Program-made: the position numbers and the translations under genes | Shown here: positions 1-8,337 of the stretch, piece by piece | Position numbering within the stretch: position 1 is the stretch's first letter | How the letters are laid out: every line of letters begins with the position of its first letter | Assembly: GCA_050948905.1 (NCBI GenBank) | Contig: JBMNES010000001.1 | Span: forward strand, 1,178,001 to 1,242,000 | Direction: 5' to 3' | Source: DTKD01 sp050948905 | GTDB taxonomy: Bacteria > Armatimonadota > UBA5829 | Length of the DNA: 64,000 nucleotides | The notes under the pieces: model-generated | Told to the model about the DNA's origin: nothing | The model's input: only the letters and a program-made list of their open reading frames with translations | Databases searched by the model: none

Positions 1-145
1 TGAAGCCGATTATGGGTTCGGCTGGGGATTTTGACGACGGCCGTAGCCAAATGCCGTCAACTGTCGGCTGATTTAACTTGCCCGGAATCATCAGAGCGCC
101 CAGCCCCACTATAGTAAGGGCAATCGCAGAGACAATGATCTTCAT
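1..145 (-). CDS. N-terminus of an unidentified secreted or membrane-anchored protein (partial)
   Basis: An open frame starts at ATG 145 and runs off the window edge, giving 48 residues. It opens with a short basic start and a hydrophobic stretch (residues 3-20, IIVSAIALTIVGLGALMI) that looks like a signal peptide or anchor. A GAAGGG purine stretch lies just upstream of the ATG. It begins 20 bp after the stop of the DapA-like gene on the same strand, so it is probably the next gene of that operon. The visible part matches no family I recognise. Confidence 0.6.
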   Translation of the reverse strand, partial: MKIIVSAIALTIVGLGALMIPGKLNQPTVDGIWLRPSSKSPAEPIIGF

Positions 146-165
146 TCGACGACTGCCCTTCAAAA

Positions 166-1224
166 TCACGCACGACCCAGCCACTCATCGCGATGCGCCG
201 CCACGAAGTCATCGTCGTTAAGGTGCGGATACGCCGCGTAGACCCGGTCGATTTCCTCCATTTGACCGCTGCTGAGGCATTCGTTCGGGTCCAGACACCA
301 GAGTCCCTCGAAAAGACCCTGTCGCCGCAGCACTTCGTGCAGCCCGGCTATGCAACCCGCAAACGAATTGGCAGTATCGAAAAACGCCGCATTGCAGTCC
401 GTGACCTCTATCGACCTGCGCAGCATCTCCGCGCTGACCCCGCCGCCGGCAGCCACAATGGCATGGCACTCGTCAAGCAATTCAACTGCGTTTTTAACCC
501 AAACGGACCAATGACCCAGCAGCCCGCCGACGATTCTTCGCTCGACAGGTTTTTCATTAACAATGAGACGATACGGCGTGAGCAGATCCATCACGATGTT
601 GTCATCGTTGCCGGTGTAAAGGGCTATGTCGTCACGGCCAGCCTCCGCAACCGCCCGCACCACGTCGAGGGTAAAGTAACGATTAAACGGGGCCATCTTT
701 ATCGCGACCACGTTTTCGATATCTGCGAATCGTCGCCAGAAATCATACCCAAGCATCCTGCCGCCGACCGCCGGTTGAAGATAAAACCCGATAATCGGGA
801 TCACGTCGGCAACGGCCTTGCAGTGCGCTATGAGCTGATCGGTGTCGGCATCCTTCAGCGCGGCAAGGCTCAGCAACGCAGCATCATAACCGTACTTTTT
901 CAGCGTCTCTGCCTCAGAAACGGCCTGTGCAGTCGGTCCGCAACATCCGCCGATCCGAATCAGAGAATCAGTCGCACCCGACCGATCCATCTCATCTTTT
1001 CCAAGCTCCAGAAGCGGCTCGAAAAGTCCGATTTTGGGGTCGCGGATGGCAAACTGAGTCGTATGCACGCCTATCGCGATTCCGCCAGACCCGGCGGCTA
1101 TATAATATCGCCAAATCGCCCGTTGCCTGCGCTCGTCGAGCTTACGGTTGGCGTCCAGCGCCAGTGGACTTGCCGGTATCACCCAGCCTTTGGCGAGTTG
1201 ATCTCTTAATTGAGATATGTTCAT
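166..1224 (-). CDS. Dihydrodipicolinate synthase (DapA/NAL) family aldolase
   Basis: 352 aa, somewhat longer than classical DapA (about 295). Class I aldolase TIM barrel. The Schiff-base lysine is probably K176 in VVAIKMAPFNRY, and the upstream GFYLQPAVGG segment occupies the place of the YNxPxRT substrate loop. The loop differs from true DapA and the gene sits with an SDR rather than lysine genes, so a sugar-acid or keto-acid aldolase role is more likely than lysine synthesis; this is inference. It starts 15 bp after the SDR stop, so the two are probably co-transcribed. The exact substrate cannot be read from the sequence. Confidence 0.85.
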   Translation of the reverse strand: MNISQLRDQLAKGWVIPASPLALDANRKLDERRQRAIWRYYIAAGSGGIAIGVHTTQFAIRDPKIGLFEPLLELGKDEMDRSGATDSLIRIGGCCGPTAQAVSEAETLKKYGYDAALLSLAALKDADTDQLIAHCKAVADVIPIIGFYLQPAVGGRMLGYDFWRRFADIENVVAIKMAPFNRYFTLDVVRAVAEAGRDDIALYTGNDDNIVMDLLTPYRLIVNEKPVERRIVGGLLGHWSVWVKNAVELLDECHAIVAAGGGVSAEMLRRSIEVTDCNAAFFDTANSFAGCIAGLHEVLRRQGLFEGLWCLDPNECLSSGQMEEIDRVYAAYPHLNDDDFVAAHRDEWLGRA

Positions 1225-1239
1225 TGACGATCCAAGCTC

Positions 1240-2262
1240 CTAGAATTTGCCGTCGCGGGTCTCGAAGTGGGTCGGTTTGCCGATGCTCTCCCCGCCCGCC
1301 ATAATCCATGCGGCGATCCACTCCATCATCTGATCTGCGCTGACCTTCGGCTTGCCGTAGAGTTCATATCCCAGGCTGCCGTCGGAGAGCAGCGCGTTCG
1401 GAGCCTCCCGGCCTTCGATGATCGCTTCCTTGCCCATCAGTTTGCCAAACTTCTCGGCGACTTCTCGCACTTTGAGGAACTCCGGCCCGGCCACGTTCAA
1501 CGCGAACGCCGGGACCGCTGCTTTTTCAAACGCCTGCAGAGCCATAGCATTGGCATCCGCCTGCCAGATGACGTTGACATATCCGGTGGTGACGTCCACA
1601 CTCTCGCCAGCCCACACCTTTTGGGCTATATCCACCAGCACGCCGTAGCGCAACTCGACCGCATAGTTGAGTCGAATAAGGGATACGGGGATATCTCTCT
1701 GGACTGAAAAATGCTGCAGCACGCGCTCGCGGCCCAGAACGCTCATAGCGTATTCGCCTATGGGGGAAATCTCGCTGGTCTCTGAGGAGCCGCCAGAATC
1801 CACCGGCACGAACTTATAAATATTACCGCTGGAGAACGCGGCGATTCTGCTGCTGCTATATTTGTTCGCAACCGCGCCTGGCAGGTAGGAGTTGATCGCC
1901 CAGGTCAGACCTTCGGCTCCCGATGACCCGAACTTCATTCCCACCATAAACATCACGTTCTTTGCATACGGCAAAGCGTGCAGTTGACCGGGTTTCAGGA
2001 AGTCGCATTCGATAGTTTCGATGCCTTCGTCCTGCAGTCGCTGCTTGTCTTTAGCAGAAGGGAAAATCGAGGCCGCCATCACACGACGATTAACCCCGGC
2101 AGCATCTGATGCCCTTTTGGCCATTCTGGTCAGCGTAGGCCCCATCTTGCCCCCAGCGCCAAGCACCATAATATCTCCGTCCAGCCGCCCCATAGCCTCA
2201 ATCACTCCGGGAGTGGGTTCGCTGAGAATATTTTCCAGTTCGTCGATAGTCTTGATCGTCAT
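1240..2262 (-). CDS. NAD(P)-dependent epimerase/dehydratase family protein (atypical SDR)
   Basis: 340 aa from ATG 2262, chosen because GCGGAGGAAAAA precedes it; a longer frame to 2313 has no such site. A Rossmann motif GAGGKMG follows a short N-terminal helix (about residues 30-36). A SSGNIY segment marks the active-site Ser region. At the usual YxxxK position the protein reads YAMSV, so the catalytic lysine is missing, as in atypical or NmrA-like SDRs that bind NAD(P) without classical chemistry. It is first in a probable operon with the DapA-like aldolase, which suggests a shared sugar-acid substrate. Product specificity is unknown. Confidence 0.8.
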   Translation of the reverse strand: MTIKTIDELENILSEPTPGVIEAMGRLDGDIMVLGAGGKMGPTLTRMAKRASDAAGVNRRVMAASIFPSAKDKQRLQDEGIETIECDFLKPGQLHALPYAKNVMFMVGMKFGSSGAEGLTWAINSYLPGAVANKYSSSRIAAFSSGNIYKFVPVDSGGSSETSEISPIGEYAMSVLGRERVLQHFSVQRDIPVSLIRLNYAVELRYGVLVDIAQKVWAGESVDVTTGYVNVIWQADANAMALQAFEKAAVPAFALNVAGPEFLKVREVAEKFGKLMGKEAIIEGREAPNALLSDGSLGYELYGKPKVSADQMMEWIAAWIMAGGESIGKPTHFETRDGKF

Positions 2263-2344
2263 TTTTTCCTCCGCGTCGCAGACGAGCCTCGTATTTGGGC
2301 TATTGCACAACAAATTATAGCAGAGGTTTGCAAAGTAGGGAAAT

Positions 2345-2505
2345 GGCCGGAAGGGGATAAACGCGAAAACGCGAAAAGAGCGAAAACTCGAAAATAACGG
2401 TGCCGGATCGGACCTCGAACATCAGGCTTCGGACTTCGAAAAAAGCAGATTTCTCACTTCGTTCGAAATGACGGGGTTCGCCAACCGCTAACCGTCAACC
2501 GCCAA
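2345..2505 (-). repeat. Dispersed intergenic repeat, copy A (reverse orientation)
   Basis: The gap between the SDR gene and selD holds, read on the minus strand, the element seen at 5880-6005, 25985-26275 and 29393-29440. Its parts are GTCATTTCGAACGAAGTGAG, then AAATCTGC with a T-run, a TCGAAGTCCGAAG tract and CTTTTCGCGTTTTCGCG. A GGTTGACGGTTAGCGGTTGG tract flanks it. No gene is visible in the gap. Confidence 0.75.
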
Positions 2506-2516
2506 CCCGTCCGGCT

Positions 2517-3575
2517 TTAGTCAACTACAACATTTATCCGGCAGCTCTGGTCGGCGATTATCTCCCCTATTTCTGTGGCGCAGAGGGTTCCGGATTGAAT
2601 GAGGGCTTCCTGCAGGGTTGCGGATTTGTCAGCGGCCACGCTTATAAGCAGCCCGCCGGAGGTTTGGGCGTCGCACAGGGCCAGTTGATCTTCTTCGGTG
2701 ATATCATTAGACCAGAGTACAGCATTCTCATCGTTAAGGTGGTCTCGATTTGTATATGTCCCGCCGGGGGCTTCGTCAAGGGCGAGCAGGTCTCTTACCC
2801 CATCTATCAACGGCACATCATGCGCCCGAATCTTAGCCCCGACGCCGCTCGCAGACACCATTTCATGCAAATGACCCAGAAGACCGAACCCGGTAACATC
2901 TGTGCAGGCGTTTGCGCCGATTTTGACCATAACCTCCGAAGCAGCGCCGTTTAAGGTGGTCATCACCTCAATCGCCTTTTCTATGAGCTGCGCAGGGGCG
3001 GTATCATGCTTGATTGCTGTTGTTATGATACCAGTGCCGACAGGTTTGGTCAGGATCAATTTATCCCCAACCTGTGCGCCGGCATTGGTGACTACTGCTT
3101 TAGGGTCAACTATGCCCATCACACACAGGCCATACTTAGGCTCCGGATCATCTATCGAATGTCCGCCGCCTATACTCACACCAGCAGCCGCAGCCTGATC
3201 CGCGCCTCCGCGCAGTATCTCCTCTAATGAGTCCAGAGATCGCGTGCGGGATGGATAGGCTACCAGATTCAGAGCCAGCACCGGCCGAGCGCCCATAGCG
3301 TATATATCCGACAAGGCGTTGGTCACGGATATCCGGCCGAACTCATAGGCGTCGTCGACTACAGGGGTGAAGAAGTCCACGGTAAGCACGACAGCGATCT
3401 CTTCGGAGACGCGATAGACCGCCGCATCGTCAGACGTCGAAAGACCCACGAGCACATTAGGATCCGTTATCATTGGCATGTGACGCAGCACCTGCGTCAG
3501 AGCCTGCGGGCTCAATTTGCACGCTCACCCAGCCCCGTGCGAAAGCGAAGTAAGCTTGAAATCGCCGTCCGACAC
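2517..3575 (-). CDS. selD: Selenide, water dikinase (selenophosphate synthetase), selenocysteine-containing
   Basis: Makes selenophosphate from selenide and ATP for Sec-tRNA synthesis and tRNA selenation. The frame begins at GTG 3575, 9 nt after a GGAGG site (3589-3585). It reads MSDGDFKLTSLSHGAG, an in-frame TGA (3527-3525), then ACKLSPQALTQVL. This is the SelD active-site loop HGAG(C/U)GCK with TGA at the catalytic Cys17 position and the partner lysine kept. 352 residues counting Sec, normal for the family. Downstream blocks VDFFTPVVDD, GGHSIDDPEPKYG and DVTGFGLLGHL are typical. A naive call would start at TTG 3515 and lose the whole active-site loop. It implies that selA, selB and selC exist elsewhere in the genome. 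Confidence 0.95.
3482..3498 (-). promoter_or_regulatory. Candidate bacterial SECIS hairpin in selD
   Basis: On the minus strand a perfect 7-bp stem GACGCAG/CTGCGTC closes a GTG loop inside the selD coding sequence. The loop begins 33 nt after the TGA, inside the spacing usually accepted for bacterial SECIS elements (about 16-37 nt), and its first two bases are G and U, as SelB prefers. A smaller hairpin (GAGCC, loop CGCA, GGCTC) lies between it and the TGA. SECIS function is inferred from position and shape. Confidence 0.7.
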
Positions 3576-3647
3576 CCGACCTCACCTCCCATCATAAACA
3601 ATACCGGCACGGATATGATACCGTTTGCTCGGAAGCAAAGTCAACGC

Positions 3648-3683
3648 GTTCGGGTGGCGATCGGCGAGAGTCACCACCCGAAC
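3648..3683 (-). terminator. Hairpin after the secreted Gly/Tyr-rich gene
   Basis: Perfect 10-bp inverted repeat GTTCGGGTGG/CCACCCGAAC with a 16-nt loop, 10 bp past the stop of the gene at 3694. The T-tract that follows on the minus strand is weak, so termination is only probable. It belongs to the GGGTGGCGAT hairpin group seen after other genes here. Confidence 0.5.
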
Positions 3684-3693
3684 GACAAATACT

Positions 3694-4305
3694 CTATAAC
3701 GGATAGGCGGTCGCGGAGAGGCCCTGGTCCTGGTAGTCTATGCGCACCCGCACGGTCTTCACGCCATCCATCACAGGCAAGTCGAATTTGTATGGAGGGC
3801 AGTTGAGCGACTGCGTTGCAAGCTCCGCCCCATTATAGGCCAGAATCGTCACAGTGACGCACGTTATTCCGGGAATGTCACCCGGCATCGCAACCAATAT
3901 CCGGCCGTCTTTAACCTTTATCGCTGGAGGAGGAGCATCTCTGTATGCTCCCGGAAGCGGATCGAACAGTCCAGGAGGAGGCGGGCCTTCGTTTTTGGGG
4001 AATATATACGGCCCCCAGCCCTCGCCGAGGTGCCCCGTGCCATAGCCCATAGAACCCCACTTCTCCGGTGGGATATACCTGTGGAAGAAATCTGCTCCCG
4101 CCCCATAAGGGCTGCCCACCGAACTGCCATAACCTGAAGGATAACCCACCCCAGGTCCGAAGTATCGATTCAAGCCGCGACCCTGCGAATAGTAACCTTC
4201 GTACGAGTTGTAGCCAAGGTTACCTATCGGTTCGCTCGCAGCCGCCGCGATGCTTAGCGTTAATATCATTATCAACGTGAGAATGGAACCGCTATAACCT
4301 CTCAC
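3694..4305 (-). CDS. Secreted Gly/Tyr/Pro-rich protein of unknown function
   Basis: 203 aa from GTG 4305, chosen because GGGGGTGA lies 5 nt upstream; a longer frame to 4479 would run across the smpB start. Residues 1-22 are a signal peptide (hydrophobic ILTLIMILTLSIAAAA). Residues 25-125 are rich in Gly, Tyr, Ser and Pro (YGSSVGSPYGAG, PPPPGLFDPLPG) and look unstructured. Residues 130-203 look like a small beta domain with two cysteines (ITCVTV and LNCPP) that could form a disulfide. It lies between selD and divergent smpB. I recognise no family; an envelope or surface role is a guess. Confidence 0.65.
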   Translation of the reverse strand: MRGYSGSILTLIMILTLSIAAAASEPIGNLGYNSYEGYYSQGRGLNRYFGPGVGYPSGYGSSVGSPYGAGADFFHRYIPPEKWGSMGYGTGHLGEGWGPYIFPKNEGPPPPGLFDPLPGAYRDAPPPAIKVKDGRILVAMPGDIPGITCVTVTILAYNGAELATQSLNCPPYKFDLPVMDGVKTVRVRIDYQDQGLSATAYPL

Positions 4306-4415
4306 GGTGCTCACCCCCTGATCTGACAAGTCTCCCAATATCAGTTTTGTACCAGCGCCCCGCGTTCTAACCCTCATCGGCAATTGAGATAGCGCCCGCG
4401 TCAACGTAAGCTGTG

Positions 4416-4424
4416 TGGTATAAT
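4416..4424 (+). promoter_or_regulatory. Extended -10 promoter of smpB
   Basis: TGG-TATAAT, an extended -10 with no clear -35 box. The -10 ends 8 nt before the GTG at 4433, so transcription should begin within a base or two of the start codon and the mRNA would be leaderless or nearly so. Confidence 0.7.
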
Positions 4425-4432
4425 CATGCATC

Positions 4433-4900
4433 GTGAAAAAGCAGCAGAAGCCTAAAAATATCTCGATAACCAATCGCAAGGCGAGACACGAGTATCATAT
4501 TGGGGAGACTTTCGACGCGGGGCTGGTGCTATCGGGCACGGAGGTCAAATCCATCCGGGCAGGCCAGGCGAGCATCACCGAGGCCTATTGTAAGGTGGAG
4601 GACGGCGAGGTGTTCATTCACGGCATGCATATAGCTCCGTTCGAGCAGGGCAACCGATGGAACGTGGACCCCCTGCGGCCTCGAAAACTGCTGTTGAATA
4701 AATCGGAGATCAACCGCATCAGCCGCCAGTTGGCCGAAAAAGGGCTGACGTTGATCCCGTTGAAGGTGTTTTTTAACAGAGGATACGCCAAAATTAGTAT
4801 TGGCTTGGCACGTGGCAAGAAACTCTGGGACAAGCGGGAGTCGATCGCCCAGAGGGACTCCGACCGCGAACGCATGCGGCAGGAATCTGATCGGTATTAA
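4433..4900 (+). CDS. smpB: SsrA-binding protein SmpB
   Basis: 155 aa, normal length. Binds tmRNA and delivers it to stalled ribosomes for trans-translation. Family landmarks: NRKARHEYHI near the N-terminus, GLVLSGTEVKSIRAG, and a basic C-terminal tail beginning ARGKKLWDKRESIAQRDSDR, which inserts in the mRNA channel. The start is GTG with no Shine-Dalgarno site, consistent with the promoter lying directly against it. Next gene starts 17 bp downstream. Confidence 0.95.
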   Translation: MKKQQKPKNISITNRKARHEYHIGETFDAGLVLSGTEVKSIRAGQASITEAYCKVEDGEVFIHGMHIAPFEQGNRWNVDPLRPRKLLLNKSEINRISRQLAEKGLTLIPLKVFFNRGYAKISIGLARGKKLWDKRESIAQRDSDRERMRQESDRY

Positions 4901-4917
4901 CCTTAGGAGATCGTTTT

Positions 4918-5850
4918 ATGGAGCATGTTCTTGTAACCGGAGGGGCAGGGTTTCTGGGGTCACATCTGTGTGATTTGCTGCTTAAATATGGACATAAAGT
5001 CACCGCGATGGACAACCTGCTCACCGGCAGCATAGACAACATAGCTCACAATGTCGATAATCCGATGTTCCGGTTCGTCAAATACGACGTGACCAATTAT
5101 TTGTATCTCGACGAACACGTCGACGCTATTTTCCACTTCGCCTCTCCAGCAAGCCCGATCGATTATGCACAGTTTCCTATCCCCACGCTGAAAGTCGGAT
5201 CGCTTGGCACGCACAAGACCCTGGGCCTGGCGGTGGCGCATAAGGCCGTATATCTGCTGGCTTCTACTTCCGAAGTATATGGTGATCCGCTGGTGCACCC
5301 GCAAAGTGAGGATTATTGGGGAAACGTCAACCCGATAGGCCCGCGGGGTGTCTACGACGAAGCCAAGAGATTTGCCGAAGCTATCACAATGGCATACCAT
5401 AACGCGCACAGGGTCGACACCAGAATAGTCCGAATATTCAACACCTACGGCCCGAGAATGCGACTGCACGATGGGCGCGTTGTTCCTACTATGATCTACC
5501 AGGCTCTGAAAGGGGAGCCATTGACAGTGTTCGGGGATGGGATGCAGACGAGAAGCTTTTGCTATGTTGACGACGAGGTCGAGGGGATTTACAGGCTGTT
5601 CAAATCCGGGCACATTGAGCCGGTTAATATCGGCAACCCCGACGAGATGACTGTTTTGGAGTTCACCCATCTCGTGAAGCGATTGACCAATTCCACCAGC
5701 GAGATAGTCTTCCGCCCGCTGCCCGTCGACGATCCAACCAAGCGCCGACCAGATATAACAAAGGCAAAACAGCTTCTGGACTGGGAGCCTAAAGTGGCGC
5801 TGGAGGATGGGCTGAAGGAGACCGTGAAATACATCAAAACCCTGATTTAG
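4918..5850 (+). CDS. UDP-glucuronate decarboxylase / UDP-xylose synthase family SDR
   Basis: 310 aa extended SDR. The NAD-binding motif is GGAGFLGS (residues 8-15). Active-site residues are the Ser/Glu of STSEVYGDP (about 117-124) and Y146/K150 in GVYDEAKR. The combination HFASPASP, VYGDPLVHPQ, YWGNVNPIGPRGVYDEAKR and HDGRVV is the signature of UXS enzymes, which convert UDP-glucuronate to UDP-xylose. TTAGGAGA precedes the ATG. It may be transcribed with smpB (17-bp gap). No glycosyltransferase lies nearby, so the fate of the sugar nucleotide is not visible. dTDP-glucose dehydratase is less likely. Confidence 0.88.
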   Translation: MEHVLVTGGAGFLGSHLCDLLLKYGHKVTAMDNLLTGSIDNIAHNVDNPMFRFVKYDVTNYLYLDEHVDAIFHFASPASPIDYAQFPIPTLKVGSLGTHKTLGLAVAHKAVYLLASTSEVYGDPLVHPQSEDYWGNVNPIGPRGVYDEAKRFAEAITMAYHNAHRVDTRIVRIFNTYGPRMRLHDGRVVPTMIYQALKGEPLTVFGDGMQTRSFCYVDDEVEGIYRLFKSGHIEPVNIGNPDEMTVLEFTHLVKRLTNSTSEIVFRPLPVDDPTKRRPDITKAKQLLDWEPKVALEDGLKETVKYIKTLI

Positions 5851-5864
5851 AAAGGGGTTGACGG

Positions 5865-6005
5865 TTGACTGAGCCTCAATTCTGTAATTTCAAGCGCCCA
5901 CCTCTTGTCATTTCGAGCGAAGCGAGAAATCTGCTTTTTTCGTTGTCCGAGGTCAGATGTCTGAGGTTCGATCTCTCCATTATTTTCGGGCTTTCGCGTT
6001 TTTTC
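5865..6005 (+). repeat. Dispersed intergenic repeat, copy B
   Basis: Gap after the UXS gene. It contains GTCATTTCGAGCGAAGCGAG, then AAATCTGC with a T-run, GTTGTCCGAGGTCAGATG, GGTTCGAT and GGGCTTTCGCGTTTTTTC. Same element order as the copies at 25985-26275. No gene is visible. Confidence 0.8.
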
Positions 6006-6056
6006 TTTGCAACAAAAACGTAGTGTCCAACCTCAAAGCCCATCCAGACTTTCATC

Positions 6057-6065
6057 TGTTATAAT
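6057..6065 (+). promoter_or_regulatory. Extended -10 promoter of the sugar ABC operon
   Basis: TGT-TATAAT, 28 bp before the chosen start of the binding-protein gene; no good -35. It argues against a longer open frame from 6007 being translated. Confidence 0.6.
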
Positions 6066-6093
6066 AGTGGCAATTGTAGATGAGCTGGAGCCG

Positions 6094-7416
6094 ATGTATT
6101 TGAAAATGCGCTGTGTAATCGCGATTGTGACAGGGGTTTTGTTGGTTACGCTTTTGGCGGGATGTGGGGAAAAAGCGGCCAGCAATGGCGAAGATGGAGT
6201 AGTCTCGATTTCCGTGTGGCACCCGTGGGGAGGAAGCCAAAAGGAGCGCCTGGCGGAGGTGATCGAGGAGTTCAATAAATCCCACCCTAACATCAAAGTG
6301 CGAGCGGTATTCACCCCAAACGACCTTGATTCTAATCAGAAATTCTTCACCTCAGTGGCGGCGAATAAGCCACCCGACGCGACCTTCGTCGACGGCCCGC
6401 AGGTGGCCGCCTGGGCGGAACAGGGCGCCATACAATCGCTGGATAATTTCATAGCCGAGGCTGGAATCAAACCATCGGATTATTTCACACCCTGCTGGGA
6501 GCAGACATCATACAGAGGCAAAATCTGGGCGATGACCTATTGCGCCGATCCCAATTTCGCATTTGCCTGGAACAAAAAAGTCTTCCGCGACTGCGGCCTC
6601 GACCCGGAAAAACCACCGACCACAATCGAAGAACTCGATAAAATCAACGATGCAATCACGAAAATCGAACAGGGTCGCATCGTTCGGATCGGCATAATCC
6701 CCTGGGCGCAATTCGGCAACGCCAACGCGACATTCACCTGGGGATGGGCATTCGGAGGCGAATTCTACGATCCTGTCGCACATAAAATCACGGCCAATGA
6801 CCCAAAGGTCGTGAAAGCGATGGAGTGGATGACCAGCTACGCGAGAAAATACGACCCAAATAAGATCAACGCATTCACCCAGGGCTTCGGCAGTCGTGAC
6901 CAGAACCCGTTTTATATCGGCCGCATAGCGATGCAGTGCCTGCATATATCTCAAATCGACGATATCAATACCTACGCGCCTGATCTGAACTACGGCCTGA
7001 CCTATATCCCCGCGCCAAAAGATGGCGAGGCGCACTCATCGTGGGTCGGGGGTTGGTGTCTGGCTATTCCCAAAGGCTCAAAACACCCTAAAGAGGCGTG
7101 GGAGTTCATAAGATGGTGCTGCCGCGACCCGAAGGGAACAGAGGCTGTCGGCAAATTGCAATCCCTGCTGCCGGGGTATAGAAAGTCGCCGTATCTCGAT
7201 GAGGTGCGAAAGAAACCCGGCTATTCGCAGTTTTTGGACATATTAGAGGCCTGCAGGCATCAGCGACCGGTTATGCCCGCTCAGTCGTTTTATATGGGGT
7301 CGCTGGAACGTGCCGTGGACTATTCCATCTACGGCAAAATGACCCCGAAGCAGGCTCTGGATGCGTCGGCGCTGGAGACTCAGACCGAACTAGACTTGCG
7401 GTTGGCAGGGAGGTAG
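6094..7416 (+). CDS. Sugar ABC transporter substrate-binding lipoprotein
   Basis: 440 aa. Start at ATG 6094, after the promoter and a GATGAG/GGAG purine site. Lipoprotein signal peptide with lipobox LLAGC (Cys about residue 23). Then a family 1 carbohydrate-binding fold: SVWHPWGG, IEEFNKSHPNIKVRAVF, AANKPPDATFVDG, and a C-terminal AWEFIRWCC segment of the MalE/UgpB type. First gene of an operon with two permeases (6-bp gap to the first). The sugar is not predictable. Confidence 0.9.
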   Translation: MYLKMRCVIAIVTGVLLVTLLAGCGEKAASNGEDGVVSISVWHPWGGSQKERLAEVIEEFNKSHPNIKVRAVFTPNDLDSNQKFFTSVAANKPPDATFVDGPQVAAWAEQGAIQSLDNFIAEAGIKPSDYFTPCWEQTSYRGKIWAMTYCADPNFAFAWNKKVFRDCGLDPEKPPTTIEELDKINDAITKIEQGRIVRIGIIPWAQFGNANATFTWGWAFGGEFYDPVAHKITANDPKVVKAMEWMTSYARKYDPNKINAFTQGFGSRDQNPFYIGRIAMQCLHISQIDDINTYAPDLNYGLTYIPAPKDGEAHSSWVGGWCLAIPKGSKHPKEAWEFIRWCCRDPKGTEAVGKLQSLLPGYRKSPYLDEVRKKPGYSQFLDILEACRHQRPVMPAQSFYMGSLERAVDYSIYGKMTPKQALDASALETQTELDLRLAGR

Positions 7417-7422
7417 AAAGAA

Positions 7423-8337
7423 ATGCAGAAATCCAAATCCACCGCCTCCGACAGGCGAAATCTGAGAAATGGGCTGCTGTTTTGTTCCCCGCTGCTGATC
7501 GGCCTTGTCGGGCTGACGCTATATCCGGTGCTGGCTTCGTTTTATTACAGCTTCTGCAATTATCCGATGCTGAAACCGCCGGTCTGGGTTGGGCTGGCGA
7601 ATTATAAGACGCTGTTCGCAGATCCGGTATTTTATAAATCGCTGGCAAACACTGCGTATTATGCGGTTCTTGCGACGCCGCTGGGGATAATCGTCGCATT
7701 TCTGCTGGCGGTGCTGCTCAATCAGAAAGTTAAGGGCATGGCGGTCTTCAGGACGATGTTCTTCGTGCCGTCGATTGTGCCTATGGTGGCGGGTTCGGTG
7801 TTATGGCTGTGGCTGTTAAATGCGGATTATGGTTTGATAAACACCATCCTGCGCGCGATGCATTTGCCTTCTTCGATGATACCCGGCTGGATGGCGGACC
7901 CGAGATGGGCGAAGCCGGCCCTGGTGCTGATGAGCGTGTGGGGAGTAGGCGGGTGGATGCTGATTTATCTCGCCGGGCTGCAGGATGTGCCAGTGGATTT
8001 GCACGAAGCCGCCGAGATAGACGGAGCATCGGCCTGGCAGAGGATGGTGCATATCACGATCCCATTTATGAGTCCGCATTTGTTCTTCACATTGGTGATG
8101 GGCTTTATCGGGGCGGCGCAATACTTTACCCAGGCATTTGTAATGACCAACGGCAAGGGCGGGCCGGTGGATTCGACGAGGTTCTTCTCGCTTTACCTGT
8201 TTCAGAACGCGTTTATGTATTGGAAGATGGGCTATGCCTGCGCGATGGCCTGGATATTGTTCGTGGTGATTTTATTGTTCACATTGCTGCTGTTTAAGAC
8301 ATCGGCGCGATATGTCTATTATGGGGGAGAGAAATAA
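7423..8337 (+). CDS. Sugar ABC transporter permease, MalF/UgpA type
   Basis: 304 aa with six predicted membrane spans. The ATPase-docking EAA loop is EAAEIDGASAWQRMVHITIP at about residues 200-219. GGGAGG precedes the ATG. Its stop overlaps the next gene's ATG by one base (TAATG), so the two permeases are translationally coupled and probably form a heterodimer. Confidence 0.92.
   Translation: MQKSKSTASDRRNLRNGLLFCSPLLIGLVGLTLYPVLASFYYSFCNYPMLKPPVWVGLANYKTLFADPVFYKSLANTAYYAVLATPLGIIVAFLLAVLLNQKVKGMAVFRTMFFVPSIVPMVAGSVLWLWLLNADYGLINTILRAMHLPSSMIPGWMADPRWAKPALVLMSVWGVGGWMLIYLAGLQDVPVDLHEAAEIDGASAWQRMVHITIPFMSPHLFFTLVMGFIGAAQYFTQAFVMTNGKGGPVDSTRFFSLYLFQNAFMYWKMGYACAMAWILFVVILLFTLLLFKTSARYVYYGGEK

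Noticed and set aside
193..1209. Long plus-strand frame (338 codons) opposite the DapA-like gene
   Set aside because: It mirrors a well-conserved minus-strand aldolase with catalytic Lys; its composition is Arg/Pro-rich nonsense with no ribosome site.
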